This document shows positions 9,257 through 17,991 of a stretch of 64,000 nucleotides of DNA, in pieces. The translations under genes and the position numbers were made by a program. This stretch comes from Pseudoalteromonas phenolica. Lineage in GTDB: Bacteria > Pseudomonadota > Gammaproteobacteria > Enterobacterales > Alteromonadaceae. The notes under the pieces were generated by a model. The model was given only the letters and a program-made list of their open reading frames with translations, was not told where the DNA came from and made no database searches. The stretch lies in NCBI RefSeq assembly GCF_001444405.1, contig NZ_CP013187.1, positions 2,852,001 through 2,916,000 of the forward strand, in the 5' to 3' direction. Position 1 is the stretch's first letter; the number at the start of each line of letters is the position of its first letter.

Positions 9257-9572
9257 GTAATAACTTCCATAACGCACGTTTGTGCTCAACCGTAAGGTTC
9301 ACCGAAGGCAGAGTAAGAACATTGTTCTGCAGCTTGACGCTATCGCCCTTTATTATTTCTGCAAAGCCTGCGGGCTGTAGCAATAATAAATCAGCATGTA
9401 ATTGATAAGGTAGGGTTAGTAACTCATGTTGCTCAGTTTGCTGCTCAGAAGCCATTGAAGGCATATCGCTGTGATCAGCCGAAGTCATTTCAGACTCAGA
9501 TGTCTCTGGAGCAAAATGTGAATTGAGTTTAAGTGGTGTAATACCTAAAACATCAGCATGCAATGCGCGCAT
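9246..9572 (-). CDS. holD: DNA polymerase III psi subunit-like protein
   Basis: Small protein of 108 residues. The N-terminus reads ADVLGITPLKLN, resembling the conserved HolD start (LGIT.W.LR), and the C-terminus reads NLTVEHKRALWKLLHDK. HolD joins the chi subunit to the clamp loader and so to SSB. The ATG at 9570-9572 is the first good start after the tRNA gene; a longer frame to 9698 would begin inside tRNA-Trp and is not credible. The middle is Ser/Glu-rich and poorly conserved, as usual for this fast-evolving protein. The order holD-rimI matches E. coli, which is much of the support. Confidence 0.75.
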   Translation of the reverse strand: MRALHADVLGITPLKLNSHFAPETSESEMTSADHSDMPSMASEQQTEQHELLTLPYQLHADLLLLQPAGFAEIIKGDSVKLQNNVLTLPSVNLTVEHKRALWKLLHDK

Positions 9573-9637
9573 AGTTAAATCTTGAAGAATTTTTTTGAGA
9601 ATATAAAGGTTTGTAACAAAGAAAGCAAAGTAAGAAG

Positions 9638-9714
9638 TGGCAGGGGCGGCAGGACTCGAACCCGCAACCATCGGTTTTGGAGACCGCTGTTCTACCAATT
9701 GGAACTACGCCCCT
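9638..9714 (-). tRNA. tRNA-Trp (anticodon CCA)
   Basis: The reverse complement starts AGGGGCGTAG and ends CGCCCCTGCCA with the CCA encoded. Acceptor stem AGGGGCG pairs with CGCCCCT, the anticodon loop is CTCCAAA (anticodon CCA), and the T loop is GTTCGAGTC. Length is 77 bases. The D-arm reads AGTTCCAATTGGTAGAAC. It lies just upstream of holD on the same strand and may share its transcript. Confidence 0.97.
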
Positions 9715-9727
9715 GCAATGACGACGC

Positions 9728-9755
9728 ATTATAGAGAGGTTTTTTTAAAGGTAAA
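9728..9755 (-). promoter_or_regulatory. Promoter of tRNA-Trp
   Basis: On the minus strand a perfect -10 TATAAT (9728-9733) lies 16 bases downstream of a -35-like TTTACC (9750-9755). It is followed by the GC-rich stretch GCGTCGTC typical of stable-RNA discriminators, and the tRNA begins 13 bases after the -10. Confidence 0.75.
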
Positions 9756-9797
9756 GTAAAAATTTAAAAAAAATGTTTAACTGCAGCTTAAATAAAC

Positions 9798-9830
9798 AAA
9801 AAGGCGAATATTTTATCTATTCGCCTTTTT
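9798..9830 (-). terminator. Intrinsic terminator after guaA
   Basis: AAAAAGGCGAATA (9798-9810) and TATTCGCCTTTTT (9818-9830) form a 13-base-pair stem with a 7-base loop. On the minus strand a U run follows the stem. It closes the guaBA operon. Confidence 0.88.
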
Positions 9831-9862
9831 AATCATCAAATTAGCAATGAACTACTTGCTCA

Positions 9863-11437
9863 TTATTCCCATTCGATAGTTGCTGGTGGCTTACCAGAAA
9901 TATCGTAAACCACGCGTGAGATACCATCAATCTCGTTAATGATACGGTTTGATACCAGACCTAAGAAATCATAAGGTAGGTGTGACCAACGCGCTGTCAT
10001 AAAGTCGATTGTTTCTACACAACGCAGTGATACAACCCAGTCGTATTTACGTGCATCACCCATTACGCCAACCGATTTAACCGGTAGGAATACAGTGAAT
10101 GCTTGCGATACTTTGTGGTAGATGTCAGCTTTATGTAGCTCTTCAATGAAGATAGCGTCTGCACGACGTAGTAAATCACAGTATTCTTTCTTGATTTCAC
10201 CTAGTACACGTACACCTAGACCTGGACCCGGGAATGGGTGACGGTAAAGCATGTCGTAAGGTAAACCTAACTCAAGACCAATCTTGCGTACTTCATCTTT
10301 AAATAACTCACGAAGCGGCTCAACTAGACCCATTTCCATATCGTCAGGTAGACCACCTACGTTATGGTGAGACTTGATCACGTGTGCCTTACCTGTTTTA
10401 GAAGCCGCTGACTCGATCACGTCTGGGTAAATTGTACCTTGTGCTAACCATTTCGCATTTTTCAGCTTTTTAGACTCAGCATCGAACACGTCAACGAATG
10501 TATGACCAATTGCTTTACGCTTATCTTCAGGATCAGATAGACCTGCTAGGTCATTTAAGAACTGCTCTTCAGCATCCACTTTGATGATGTTCAGACCGAA
10601 CTTGTCACCAAACATTTCCATTACTTGCTGACCTTCGTTTAAACGAAGTAAACCGTTATCAACGAATACACAAGTTAGCTTCTTACCGATTGCACGGTGG
10701 ATAAGCATAGCGACTACTGATGAATCAACACCACCAGAAAGACCTAGGATAACTTCGTCATCACCCACTTTTTCTTTGATCTTAGCAACGGCATCTTCGA
10801 TGATTTGCGATGGAGTCCACAGCTTTTCACAGCCACAAATATCAATAACAAAACGCTCTAAAAGGCGTTGACCTTGTTGCGTGTGCGTTACTTCTGGGTG
10901 GAATTGAACACCGTAAAAACGCTTTTCTTCCCAAGACATAGCCGCATGTGGACATGTATCAGTTTTAGCTGAAGTGACAAATGTCTCTGGTACTTCAATT
11001 ACCTTATCACCGTGGCTCATCCACACGTCTAAGAAATCAGAACCGTTCTCGATGTGATCTTGAATGTCTTCAAATAATTTACAGTTACCCAGCTTTTCAA
11101 CACGTGCGTAACCGAACTCTTTCTTGTCTGAGCTTTCAACTAGGCCGCCTAACTGCATCGCCATAGTCTGCATACCGTAACATACGCCTAATACTGGCAC
11201 GCCAGCATTAAATACATACTCAGGCGCACGTGGGCTGTTTTCTTCTGTCGTTGACTCTGGGCCACCAGATAAAATAATACCTTGTGGGTTGAATTCACGG
11301 ATCTGCTCTTCCGTTACGTCCCAAGCCCAAAGCTCACAGTAAACACCGATTTCACGAACACGGCGCGCGATAAGCTGCGTGTACTGAGAACCGAAATCTA
11401 AGATCAAAATGCGGGAATCGTGGATGTCTTTGCTCAT
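9863..11437 (-). CDS. guaA: GMP synthase (glutamine-hydrolysing)
   Basis: Converts XMP to GMP with glutamine and ATP, the last step of guanine nucleotide synthesis. The 524-residue length is one short of E. coli GuaA. The N-terminal class I glutamine amidotransferase has Cys86 in GVCYGMQ and His/Glu in VQFHPEVTH. The central PP-loop ATP pyrophosphatase reads LSGGVDSSV, and the C-terminal dimerisation domain ends KPPATIEWE, as is standard. It lies 112 bases downstream of guaB on the same strand. Confidence 0.98.
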   Translation of the reverse strand: MSKDIHDSRILILDFGSQYTQLIARRVREIGVYCELWAWDVTEEQIREFNPQGIILSGGPESTTEENSPRAPEYVFNAGVPVLGVCYGMQTMAMQLGGLVESSDKKEFGYARVEKLGNCKLFEDIQDHIENGSDFLDVWMSHGDKVIEVPETFVTSAKTDTCPHAAMSWEEKRFYGVQFHPEVTHTQQGQRLLERFVIDICGCEKLWTPSQIIEDAVAKIKEKVGDDEVILGLSGGVDSSVVAMLIHRAIGKKLTCVFVDNGLLRLNEGQQVMEMFGDKFGLNIIKVDAEEQFLNDLAGLSDPEDKRKAIGHTFVDVFDAESKKLKNAKWLAQGTIYPDVIESAASKTGKAHVIKSHHNVGGLPDDMEMGLVEPLRELFKDEVRKIGLELGLPYDMLYRHPFPGPGLGVRVLGEIKKEYCDLLRRADAIFIEELHKADIYHKVSQAFTVFLPVKSVGVMGDARKYDWVVSLRCVETIDFMTARWSHLPYDFLGLVSNRIINEIDGISRVVYDISGKPPATIEWE

Positions 11438-11549
11438 TGATAATCTCGTTGGTTAGAAAACGATAAGTTTAGTAAAGCACAAAAACGAACTTTACCTAAA
11501 TTAAGAAGGGCTAGCCTGAGCTAGCCCAATTTTTAATATGCGTTGCGCA

Positions 11550-13019
11550 TTAACCCATACGGTAGTTAGGCGCTTCTTTGGTGATCTGCACATCGTGAAC
11601 GTGTGACTCACCCATACCTGCAGACGTTACTTTAACAAACTGAGGTTTTGTATTTAGTTCAGCAATCGTTGCACAGCCAGTTAAGCCCATTGCACTGCGG
11701 ATACCACCCACTTGCTGGTGAATAATCGTTGCGATAGGACCTTTATATGCAACACGACCTTCGATACCTTCAGGTACCAATTTGTCTGCTTCATTTGATT
11801 TTTGGAAGTAACGGTCTGACGAACCTTCTTTTTGGTTCATCGCACCCAAGCTACCCATACCTCGGTAAGACTTGTAGTAACGACCTTGGTAAAGCTCAAC
11901 TTCACCTGGAGACTCTTCAGTACCTGCAAGCATAGAACCAACCATCACGCATGATGCACCAGCCACAAGTGCTTTTACGATATCACCAGAGAAACGGATA
12001 CCACCATCAGCAATCACAGGGATGTCACGACCTTTTAAACCTTCAACAGCATCAGAGATAGCGGTAATTTGCGGTACACCACAGCCTGTTACAATACGAG
12101 TAGTACAAATAGAACCTGGGCCAATACCAACTTTAACTGCATCAGCACCCGCATCAGCTAGTGCAATCGCGCCTTCAGCTGTTGCAACGTTACCCGCAAC
12201 GATTTGTAAATCAGGGTATGCTTCACGTGTTGCTTTAACACGGTCAATTACGCCTTGAGAGTGACCATGTGAAGTATCGATAAGTAGTACGTCAACACCC
12301 GCTTCAACAAGCGCTGCGATACGCTCATCAGTACCTGCACCCACACCAACAGCTGCACCTACACGTAAACGACCTTGCTCGTCTTTACATGCATTCGGCT
12401 TTTCTTGTGCTTTTTGGTAGTCCTTAACTGTGATCATGCCTTTTAATGCAAACGCATCATCAACCACTAGGATTTTTTCAATGCGGTGCTCGTGCATCAG
12501 ACCTAAGATCTCTTCACGTGCAGCACCTTCTTTAACTGTCACAAGATCGGCTTTCTTCGTCATTACTGAAGAAACAGGCTTATCTAGTTGCGTTTCAAAA
12601 CGCAAATCACGGCTTGTTACGATACCTTCCAGTTGGTTATTGTCACCAACTACAGGAAAACCAGAAAAACCTTTCTCTTGTGCAAGCTCAAGTGCACCTT
12701 CAATAGTCAGGTTAGCTGTCACAGTGACAGGGAAAGACACGATACCCGCTTCGTAAGCTTTAACCTTACGAACATTTCTAGCTTGCTCTTCAATGGTCAT
12801 GTTTTTGTGAACAAAGCCAATACCGCCTTCTTGCGCAAGGGCAATAGCAAGGCGCGCTTCAGTTACAGTGTCCATTGAAGCAGAAACAAGCGGTAGGTTT
12901 AAATCAATACCACGCGTTAAACGCGTTTTTAAATCAGCGGTATGAGGTAATACAGTTGAGTGTGCAGGGATGAGTAGCACATCATCGAAAGTTAGGGCTT
13001 CTTTTGCAATTCTTAGCAT
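11550..13019 (-). CDS. guaB: IMP dehydrogenase
   Basis: Oxidises IMP to XMP with NAD+, the committed step to GMP. The protein starts MLRIAKEALTFDDVLL, exactly the family N-terminus. I therefore take the ATG at 13017-13019 (489 residues; E. coli 488) rather than the GTG six codons upstream. Two CBS domains lie at about 95-205 inside the TIM barrel, the catalytic Cys loop is GPGSICTTRI near residue 305, and the flap region contains GSSDRYFQ. It is divergent from xseA, as in E. coli, and co-directional with guaA. Confidence 0.98.
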   Translation of the reverse strand: MLRIAKEALTFDDVLLIPAHSTVLPHTADLKTRLTRGIDLNLPLVSASMDTVTEARLAIALAQEGGIGFVHKNMTIEEQARNVRKVKAYEAGIVSFPVTVTANLTIEGALELAQEKGFSGFPVVGDNNQLEGIVTSRDLRFETQLDKPVSSVMTKKADLVTVKEGAAREEILGLMHEHRIEKILVVDDAFALKGMITVKDYQKAQEKPNACKDEQGRLRVGAAVGVGAGTDERIAALVEAGVDVLLIDTSHGHSQGVIDRVKATREAYPDLQIVAGNVATAEGAIALADAGADAVKVGIGPGSICTTRIVTGCGVPQITAISDAVEGLKGRDIPVIADGGIRFSGDIVKALVAGASCVMVGSMLAGTEESPGEVELYQGRYYKSYRGMGSLGAMNQKEGSSDRYFQKSNEADKLVPEGIEGRVAYKGPIATIIHQQVGGIRSAMGLTGCATIAELNTKPQFVKVTSAGMGESHVHDVQITKEAPNYRMG

Positions 13020-13148
13020 GTTTGCGGTATCTCTCACGTGGAATTGAGTAATAGGAATTGCGTGCGAATTTTATCAGCGTTGTAGTAGTGAGTAAATCTT
13101 TTTTTCAAAAAATATGCTAAAGTTCCGCGGTAATTTTTTTAGAGGCCA

Positions 13149-14522
13149 ATGATGACATTCTCAGTTTCTTCAGCTCCAAAACACCAAGTTTATTCAGTTT
13201 CAAAGCTAAATAAAGAAATTCGCGGCATTTTAGAGCAAGGTTTTGCTTCTTTAAGGTTAACCGGGGAAATCTCCAACTTTGTTGCACCGGCATCTGGCCA
13301 TTGGTATTTCTCTTTAAAAGATGACAAAGCACAAATAAAAGCAGCCATGTGGCGAGGTAATAATCGTTATAGCAAATACAGGCCAAATAATGGTGCCCAA
13401 GTCGTCGTTACGGCCCGAGTCTCTGTGTACGAACCTCGCGGTGAGTATCAACTAATTGTTGAGCACATGGAACCTGCTGGTGAAGGCCAACTTAAACAAC
13501 AATTTGAAGCGCTCAAGTTACAACTTGCCGCTGAAGGATTATTTAGTAGTGCACATAAACAACCTTTGCCAACACAAATAAGAAAAGTAGGTGTTGTTAC
13601 CTCTGCGACTGGCGCTGCAATTAAAGACATCTTGACGGTAATGAAACGCCGCGCACCACAACTTGAAGTCATCGTTTATCCGACTCAAGTTCAAGGCAGC
13701 GATGCACACCTGCAAATTGCAGAGAAAATTCGTTTAGCAAATATACGAAATGAAGTCGATGTGTTGATTGTGGGTCGAGGTGGTGGCTCGTTAGAAGATT
13801 TATGGTGTTTTAATGAAGAACATTTAGCACGCGAGATATTTGCTAGTCGTTTACCTATTATCAGTGCGGTGGGTCATGAGATAGATACCACCATTTCGGA
13901 TTATGTTGCTGATTTAAGAGCCCCTACTCCATCAGCAGCCGCTGAACTAGTCAGTCCTGATCAGCATGCGATTAAAAAACATATTATTGAAAAGTACGCA
14001 CGTTTAAGCCATTTAATGCTGAGTAAAATCAAAGAAGCGAAGCAAACTAACAATGTGCTATTACAGCGACTTAAGCTGCAACATCCTAATAGTCAGCTGC
14101 AGCAACAAGCACAGCGTTTAGACGAGCTTTCAATGCGATTGCAACGCGGCGTGCATGCTCAGCTCAATCAAAAAAATAACCAACTGAGTTTGCTGCAACA
14201 AAGATTTCAACATCAACACCCTGAACGACGACTTTCTCAGTCACAAGATACACTTCAGCAATTAGAACAAAGACTGTTGAATGCACAAAATAAAAACCAA
14301 CAGTCCGCGCAGCAACAGTTAGCCATGTTAGCTGCACGACTTGAAAGCATCAGCCCTCTGAGCGTGTTAGCGAGAGGCTACTCCATCACCAAGAAAGGCA
14401 AAAGTGTGGTGAAATCAATCGAACAAGTAAAAACCGGTGAAACATTGGTGACTCAAGTACATGATGGTGAAATTCACACTACAGTAAACCACACCTTAGA
14501 TACGACAAAGGCTGCACAGTAG
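13149..14522 (+). CDS. xseA: Exodeoxyribonuclease VII large subunit
   Basis: Large subunit of the single-strand-specific exonuclease VII. Of 457 residues, the N-terminal OB fold spans about 10-110 (VYSVSKLNKEIRGILEQ, GHWYFSLKD). The catalytic region contains GVVTSATGAAIKDI, VGRGGGSLEDLW and AVGHEIDTTISDYVADLRAPTPSAAAE. A long Gln-rich coiled coil (about 280-400) precedes the conserved end SPLSVLARGYSI. Two adjacent ATGs (13149, 13152) could start it; AGAGG is better spaced for the second. Its TAG stop lies inside the terminator hairpin. Confidence 0.97.
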   Translation: MMTFSVSSAPKHQVYSVSKLNKEIRGILEQGFASLRLTGEISNFVAPASGHWYFSLKDDKAQIKAAMWRGNNRYSKYRPNNGAQVVVTARVSVYEPRGEYQLIVEHMEPAGEGQLKQQFEALKLQLAAEGLFSSAHKQPLPTQIRKVGVVTSATGAAIKDILTVMKRRAPQLEVIVYPTQVQGSDAHLQIAEKIRLANIRNEVDVLIVGRGGGSLEDLWCFNEEHLAREIFASRLPIISAVGHEIDTTISDYVADLRAPTPSAAAELVSPDQHAIKKHIIEKYARLSHLMLSKIKEAKQTNNVLLQRLKLQHPNSQLQQQAQRLDELSMRLQRGVHAQLNQKNNQLSLLQQRFQHQHPERRLSQSQDTLQQLEQRLLNAQNKNQQSAQQQLAMLAARLESISPLSVLARGYSITKKGKSVVKSIEQVKTGETLVTQVHDGEIHTTVNHTLDTTKAAQ

Positions 14523-14533
14523 CAGCCTTTTTT
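14510..14533 (+). terminator. Terminator overlapping the end of xseA
   Basis: GGCTGC (14510-14515), loop ACAGTA, GCAGCC (14522-14527), then six T. The xseA stop TAG (14520-14522) lies in the loop and stem. Confidence 0.8.
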
Positions 14534-14549
14534 ACCATTTATGTGCTTT

Positions 14550-15371
14550 TTATAGCATAGCGCTGGTATACGATTCGTTTTCTAGAGACACTTCATCTTC
14601 TAAGAAGTTTTGATCCATCGATTCTGCAGGACATGGACAATTTGGCTTACCAACCACTTTAGCTGGAATACCTACTACCGTTGTATGTGGCGTAACCGGA
14701 TTTAACACTACAGAACCTGCACCAATACGTGCGCCTTCTCCGACCTCGATGTTACCTAGTACTTTTGCACCAGCACCGATCAATACACCAGCTCTAATTT
14801 TTGGGTGGCGATCGCCTTGTTCATTACCTGTACCACCGAGTGTCACTGATTGTAAGATTGAAACATTGTCTTCGATTACAGCGGTTTCACCAATTACGAT
14901 ACCAGTTGCGTGGTCAAACATAATGCCATGACCGACTTTACAAGCAGGATGGATATCAACGCCAAAAACTTCAGAGGTACGGCTTTGGATGAAACGTGCG
15001 AGCTCTTTTCGGTTCTGACGCCAGAGGCAATGTGCAAGTCTGTGTGCTTGGATTGCATGAAAACCCTTCAAGTTCAAAATAACAGTTAAGTAACTATCGG
15101 CAGCTGGGTCACGATCTTTAACTGCTTTTATATCATGGGCGACATGGGTCAGCATTCTGTCGCAGTCAACAAAGGCTTGGTCAAACAATTCACGAATTGT
15201 AAAAGCTGATACCACCGCATCCGCAAGCTTGTTTGCAACAATAAAACTTAACGCAGAGCCTAAACACTCATGATTTAACACACTCGAGTAAACATGACTT
15301 GCCAAAAGAGGCTCTCTACTTACTAACTCTGTTGCTTCTTGGCGAAGCTGCTGCCAAATTTCATGACGCAT
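14550..15371 (-). CDS. cysE: Serine O-acetyltransferase
   Basis: Makes O-acetylserine from serine and acetyl-CoA, the first step of cysteine synthesis. I take the ATG at 15369-15371 (273 residues, the E. coli length) because AAGG stands 7 bases before it; the ATG two codons upstream abuts the same site. An all-alpha N-terminal domain (LGSALSFIVANKLA, DRDPAADSYLTVILNLKGFHAIQAHRLAH) is followed by a left-handed beta-helix of hexapeptide repeats (DIHPACKVGHGIMFDHATG, TLGGTG). The acidic C-terminal tail differs from E. coli CysE, where the tail mediates cysteine synthase binding and ends in Ile; this one ends Ala-Met-Leu. Confidence 0.96.
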   Translation of the reverse strand: MRHEIWQQLRQEATELVSREPLLASHVYSSVLNHECLGSALSFIVANKLADAVVSAFTIRELFDQAFVDCDRMLTHVAHDIKAVKDRDPAADSYLTVILNLKGFHAIQAHRLAHCLWRQNRKELARFIQSRTSEVFGVDIHPACKVGHGIMFDHATGIVIGETAVIEDNVSILQSVTLGGTGNEQGDRHPKIRAGVLIGAGAKVLGNIEVGEGARIGAGSVVLNPVTPHTTVVGIPAKVVGKPNCPCPAESMDQNFLEDEVSLENESYTSAML

Positions 15372-15540
15372 AAACATACCTTACAGACTGACACTAGGCG
15401 GATTGTAACGGTTACATAAACCGTACGACTAGAAAATGCTGGGAACATCTTCTACTTACTTATAACAAACTGCACTAAAACAGGCAATTTGCGAGAGATT
15501 TGCATTCACTTAAAAACAAAGGAAAGCATAATCCAGAAAC

Positions 15541-15570
15541 AAAAATGCCACTTATTACTAAGTGGCATTT
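15541..15570 (-). terminator. Terminator after the aminotransferase gene
   Basis: AAATGCCACTTA (15543-15554) and TAAGTGGCATTT (15559-15570) form a 12-base-pair stem with a 4-base loop; a U run follows on the minus strand. Confidence 0.85.
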
Positions 15571-15588
15571 ATTAAGCTTAGAGCTTAA

Positions 15589-16779
15589 TTATTTTAATAC
15601 TTCAGCTACCGCTTTCGAGAAGTACTCAATGTTAGCTTGGCTCACGCCTGCAACATTTACACGGCTAGAACCCACAATATAGATTGCGTATTCTTTTTGT
15701 AGGCGCTCGATTTGCTCTTTATTAATACCTAAGAAAGAGAACATACCGTTTTGCTTATCAATGAAAGAGAAGTCTTGCGCTACACCTTGAGCTGCAAGGC
15801 TATCCTTGATCAATGTACGTAGACCATTAATACGGTTACGCATTTCATCAAGCTCATCATGCCACTCTTGTGTTAGTTCTGTACTACCTAAAATCGTATT
15901 TACGATGTCTGCACCATGTGCTGGTGGCATTGAGTAAATACTACGAACAACACTTAATAATACCGAGTTAGAAATATCAGCATTCGCACTGTCTTTAGCA
16001 ATGATTGAACATGCACCGATACGCTCACGGTAAAGGCCAAAGTTCTTAGAACATGAAGAACAAATGATAAGCTCATCAACTGCATCGGCTAATAAACGTA
16101 AGCCTTTTGCATCTTCGTCAAGACTTGCACCAAAACCTTGGTAAGCAATGTCGATTAACGGTGTGAAACCCACTTCTTTTGCTAGTTCAGCAACGATTTT
16201 CCACTGTTCTTCGTTTAAGTCCATACCGCTTGGGTTGTGACAACAAGCGTGTAAAAGAACCACATCGCCTTTCGGTACTTGTTTAAGCGTGTCGATCATT
16301 TCATCAAACAACAAGCCTTTATTTTCGTAGTCGTAATATGGGTATTCTTTAACTGTTAGGCCCGCCGCTTCAAATAAGCTGATGTGGTTAGCCCAAGTTG
16401 GTGTTGTTACCCATACAGTCGCATCAGTGTTACAACGCTTGATGAACTCAGCAGCAACACGTAGTGCACCTGTACCACCTGGCGCTTGTGCAGTGCGAAC
16501 ACGGTTTGCAAGCAATGTGCTGTGTTCACCTAATAGCAGGGTTTCCATTTTCTGACAAAAATCTAAATTACCAGCAAGACCAATGTAAGACTTAGTGGTT
16601 TCGTTTTCTAAACGAAATGCTTCAGCTTTTTTTACAGCTCGTAGTACAGGGGTATTACCTTGCTCATCTTTGTAAACACCAACACCAAGATCGATTTTAT
16701 TAGGGTTAGTATCTTGTTTGTAAGCAGCCATAAGACCCAAAATTGGATCAGTTGGTAACGGTTTTAATTCTGAGAACAT
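15589..16779 (-). CDS. tyrB: Aromatic/aspartate aminotransferase (class I, PLP)
   Basis: PLP-dependent transaminase of 396 residues, the size of E. coli AspC and TyrB. It interconverts amino acids such as Asp, Phe or Tyr with 2-oxoglutarate. The PLP lysine lies in SSCSKNFGLYRERIG. Other marks are DLGVGVYKDEQG near residue 30, HNPSGMD (PLP-binding Asn region), and IGLAGNLDF. I cannot separate aspartate from aromatic specificity by eye, so the symbol is the less certain part. A monocistronic layout is likely, with its own terminator. Confidence 0.88.
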   Translation of the reverse strand: MFSELKPLPTDPILGLMAAYKQDTNPNKIDLGVGVYKDEQGNTPVLRAVKKAEAFRLENETTKSYIGLAGNLDFCQKMETLLLGEHSTLLANRVRTAQAPGGTGALRVAAEFIKRCNTDATVWVTTPTWANHISLFEAAGLTVKEYPYYDYENKGLLFDEMIDTLKQVPKGDVVLLHACCHNPSGMDLNEEQWKIVAELAKEVGFTPLIDIAYQGFGASLDEDAKGLRLLADAVDELIICSSCSKNFGLYRERIGACSIIAKDSANADISNSVLLSVVRSIYSMPPAHGADIVNTILGSTELTQEWHDELDEMRNRINGLRTLIKDSLAAQGVAQDFSFIDKQNGMFSFLGINKEQIERLQKEYAIYIVGSSRVNVAGVSQANIEYFSKAVAEVLK

Positions 16780-16899
16780 AGGTCATCTCTTAATTTAGTT
16801 ATTTGTCAGTGTGCCTTATAAACGCGCAGAGTATTTACAAGGCATAACCCGGGGTTAAAACTGCGTTAATAGTAACATAAAATTTTAAGAACTCGAGTG

Positions 16900-17577
16900 C
16901 TACGAACGCGGTAAATACTGAGGAATTCTAATACAGGCGGCAACTAAAACTGCCAACACCTGTTCATCAAAAATGCCAGTTGAGAACGCCTCTGCATCGA
17001 TGATACCAGTACAGCCTGAAATGTTATCAAACATAGGTAAACATGCTTCAGATTGTACTTTAGGATCACAGGTATAATACTCACCACCTTGTGCTACATA
17101 TTCAGCGACATCATTCACAACTCGCCCTTTAGAAGACAAGGCAACTTGTACGTTATTACTTATCTTTGCAAAGTTTTCTGTTAGTGGGAACAAAGGACGA
17201 CTAGGCGCACCATGATAAGCCAGTTTAAGTAACTGCTCACCTTCAGGGGTTAAGGTATTTGCATAAATACCAAACCAATCTACTTGTGTTTTATCAACAA
17301 CGAATTGCACTATCGCATTGAGTTTTTCCAATAACACGTTATTTTCTTGGTTATTGTTGATGTAGCTTTCTAATTCAAAAGGCGCATCTTGTAGTTGGCC
17401 AAACAAGCTACAGCTTCCGCCTTCTCCTAATTCAGGGATCAAATAAGACCAAGCCACATCCGCAGTGCCTTGTTCAGAATTTAGAAATGCATCTAATTCC
17501 GCTAACGCTTGTTCAACTAGTGTAGGCGATGTTGTTACGCCCGAAAGTGAAAGATAAGAAGAAATCATTTTAGCCAT
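16900..17577 (-). CDS. GAF-domain protein, distant fRMsr relative
   Basis: A protein of about 225 residues with one GAF domain in its C-terminal two thirds (VDWFGIYA to IRIPQYLP). The block CDPKVQSEACLPMFD followed by GIIDAEAF resembles the free methionine-(R)-sulfoxide reductase pattern (CD..S.SE...P, then GVLDIDS). One Cys falls at the position of the fRMsr catalytic Cys; the other fRMsr cysteines are not obvious. It may be a sensor without catalysis. The start is uncertain: GTG at 17607, ATG at 17577 (chosen, MAKMISS) and ATG at 17568 are all possible, and none has a strong ribosome site. Confidence 0.7.
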   Translation of the reverse strand: MAKMISSYLSLSGVTTSPTLVEQALAELDAFLNSEQGTADVAWSYLIPELGEGGSCSLFGQLQDAPFELESYINNNQENNVLLEKLNAIVQFVVDKTQVDWFGIYANTLTPEGEQLLKLAYHGAPSRPLFPLTENFAKISNNVQVALSSKGRVVNDVAEYVAQGGEYYTCDPKVQSEACLPMFDNISGCTGIIDAEAFSTGIFDEQVLAVLVAACIRIPQYLPRS

Positions 17578-17696
17578 CCAAACATCCAGATACCTGAAAC
17601 TTAACACACAAAATTAGCTTTGCAAAGGTACAAAACCAATTCATTGAGAAACATTAAAGACCAGATAAAACGTGATTTAATTTCGAAAAGCGTTTT

Positions 17697-17888
17697 ATAC
17701 CAATCCTCTTATTTAAGTGTTCTATTTTGAAGTAAGGAAAACCGGTCGATAGCACCGCTCACACGTCCTGCTATCGCGGAGCTACCTACTTATATTTAGA
17801 CTAGGCTAAACCTTTCTATTTAATTGTTATAAAAGAAATTTTTAACGACGTCAGTTTTAGTTCCTCAAAGTGATTGAGAATTGGTGTT
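17697..17888 (+). repeat. Intergenic modular repeat, copy B
   Basis: Starts ATACCAATCCTCTTATTTAA, then AAGGAAAACCGGTCGATAGCA with CCGCTCA (shared with copy A). It ends CGTCAGTTTTAG, TCCTCAAAGTGATTGAG and AATTGGTGT. Between the left and right blocks it has about 60 extra bases that include an inverted repeat, CGATAGCA/TGCTATCG. It fills most of the 414-base gap between two minus-strand genes. No ORF is visible. Confidence 0.82.
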
Positions 17889-17991
17889 AGCTTAGCCTTT
17901 AAAAAGACTGAAGCGATATTGGAAATTTTTCTAGCCTAAAGAAGGAATATTTGAAGTAAGCCATTGAACAATAGCAAACATACTAATTGAG

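Noticed and set aside
9573..9698. Upstream extension of holD starting at 9698
   Set aside because: The extra codons lie inside tRNA-Trp (9638-9714) and its downstream spacer; the residues are translated tRNA, not protein.
9638..9714. tRNA-Trp as an integration site
   Set aside because: No integrase, no displaced tRNA fragment and only core genes on either side.
13117..13386. Minus-strand 89-codon frame opposite xseA
   Set aside because: Shadow of the well-supported xseA frame, with no family resemblance or ribosome site.
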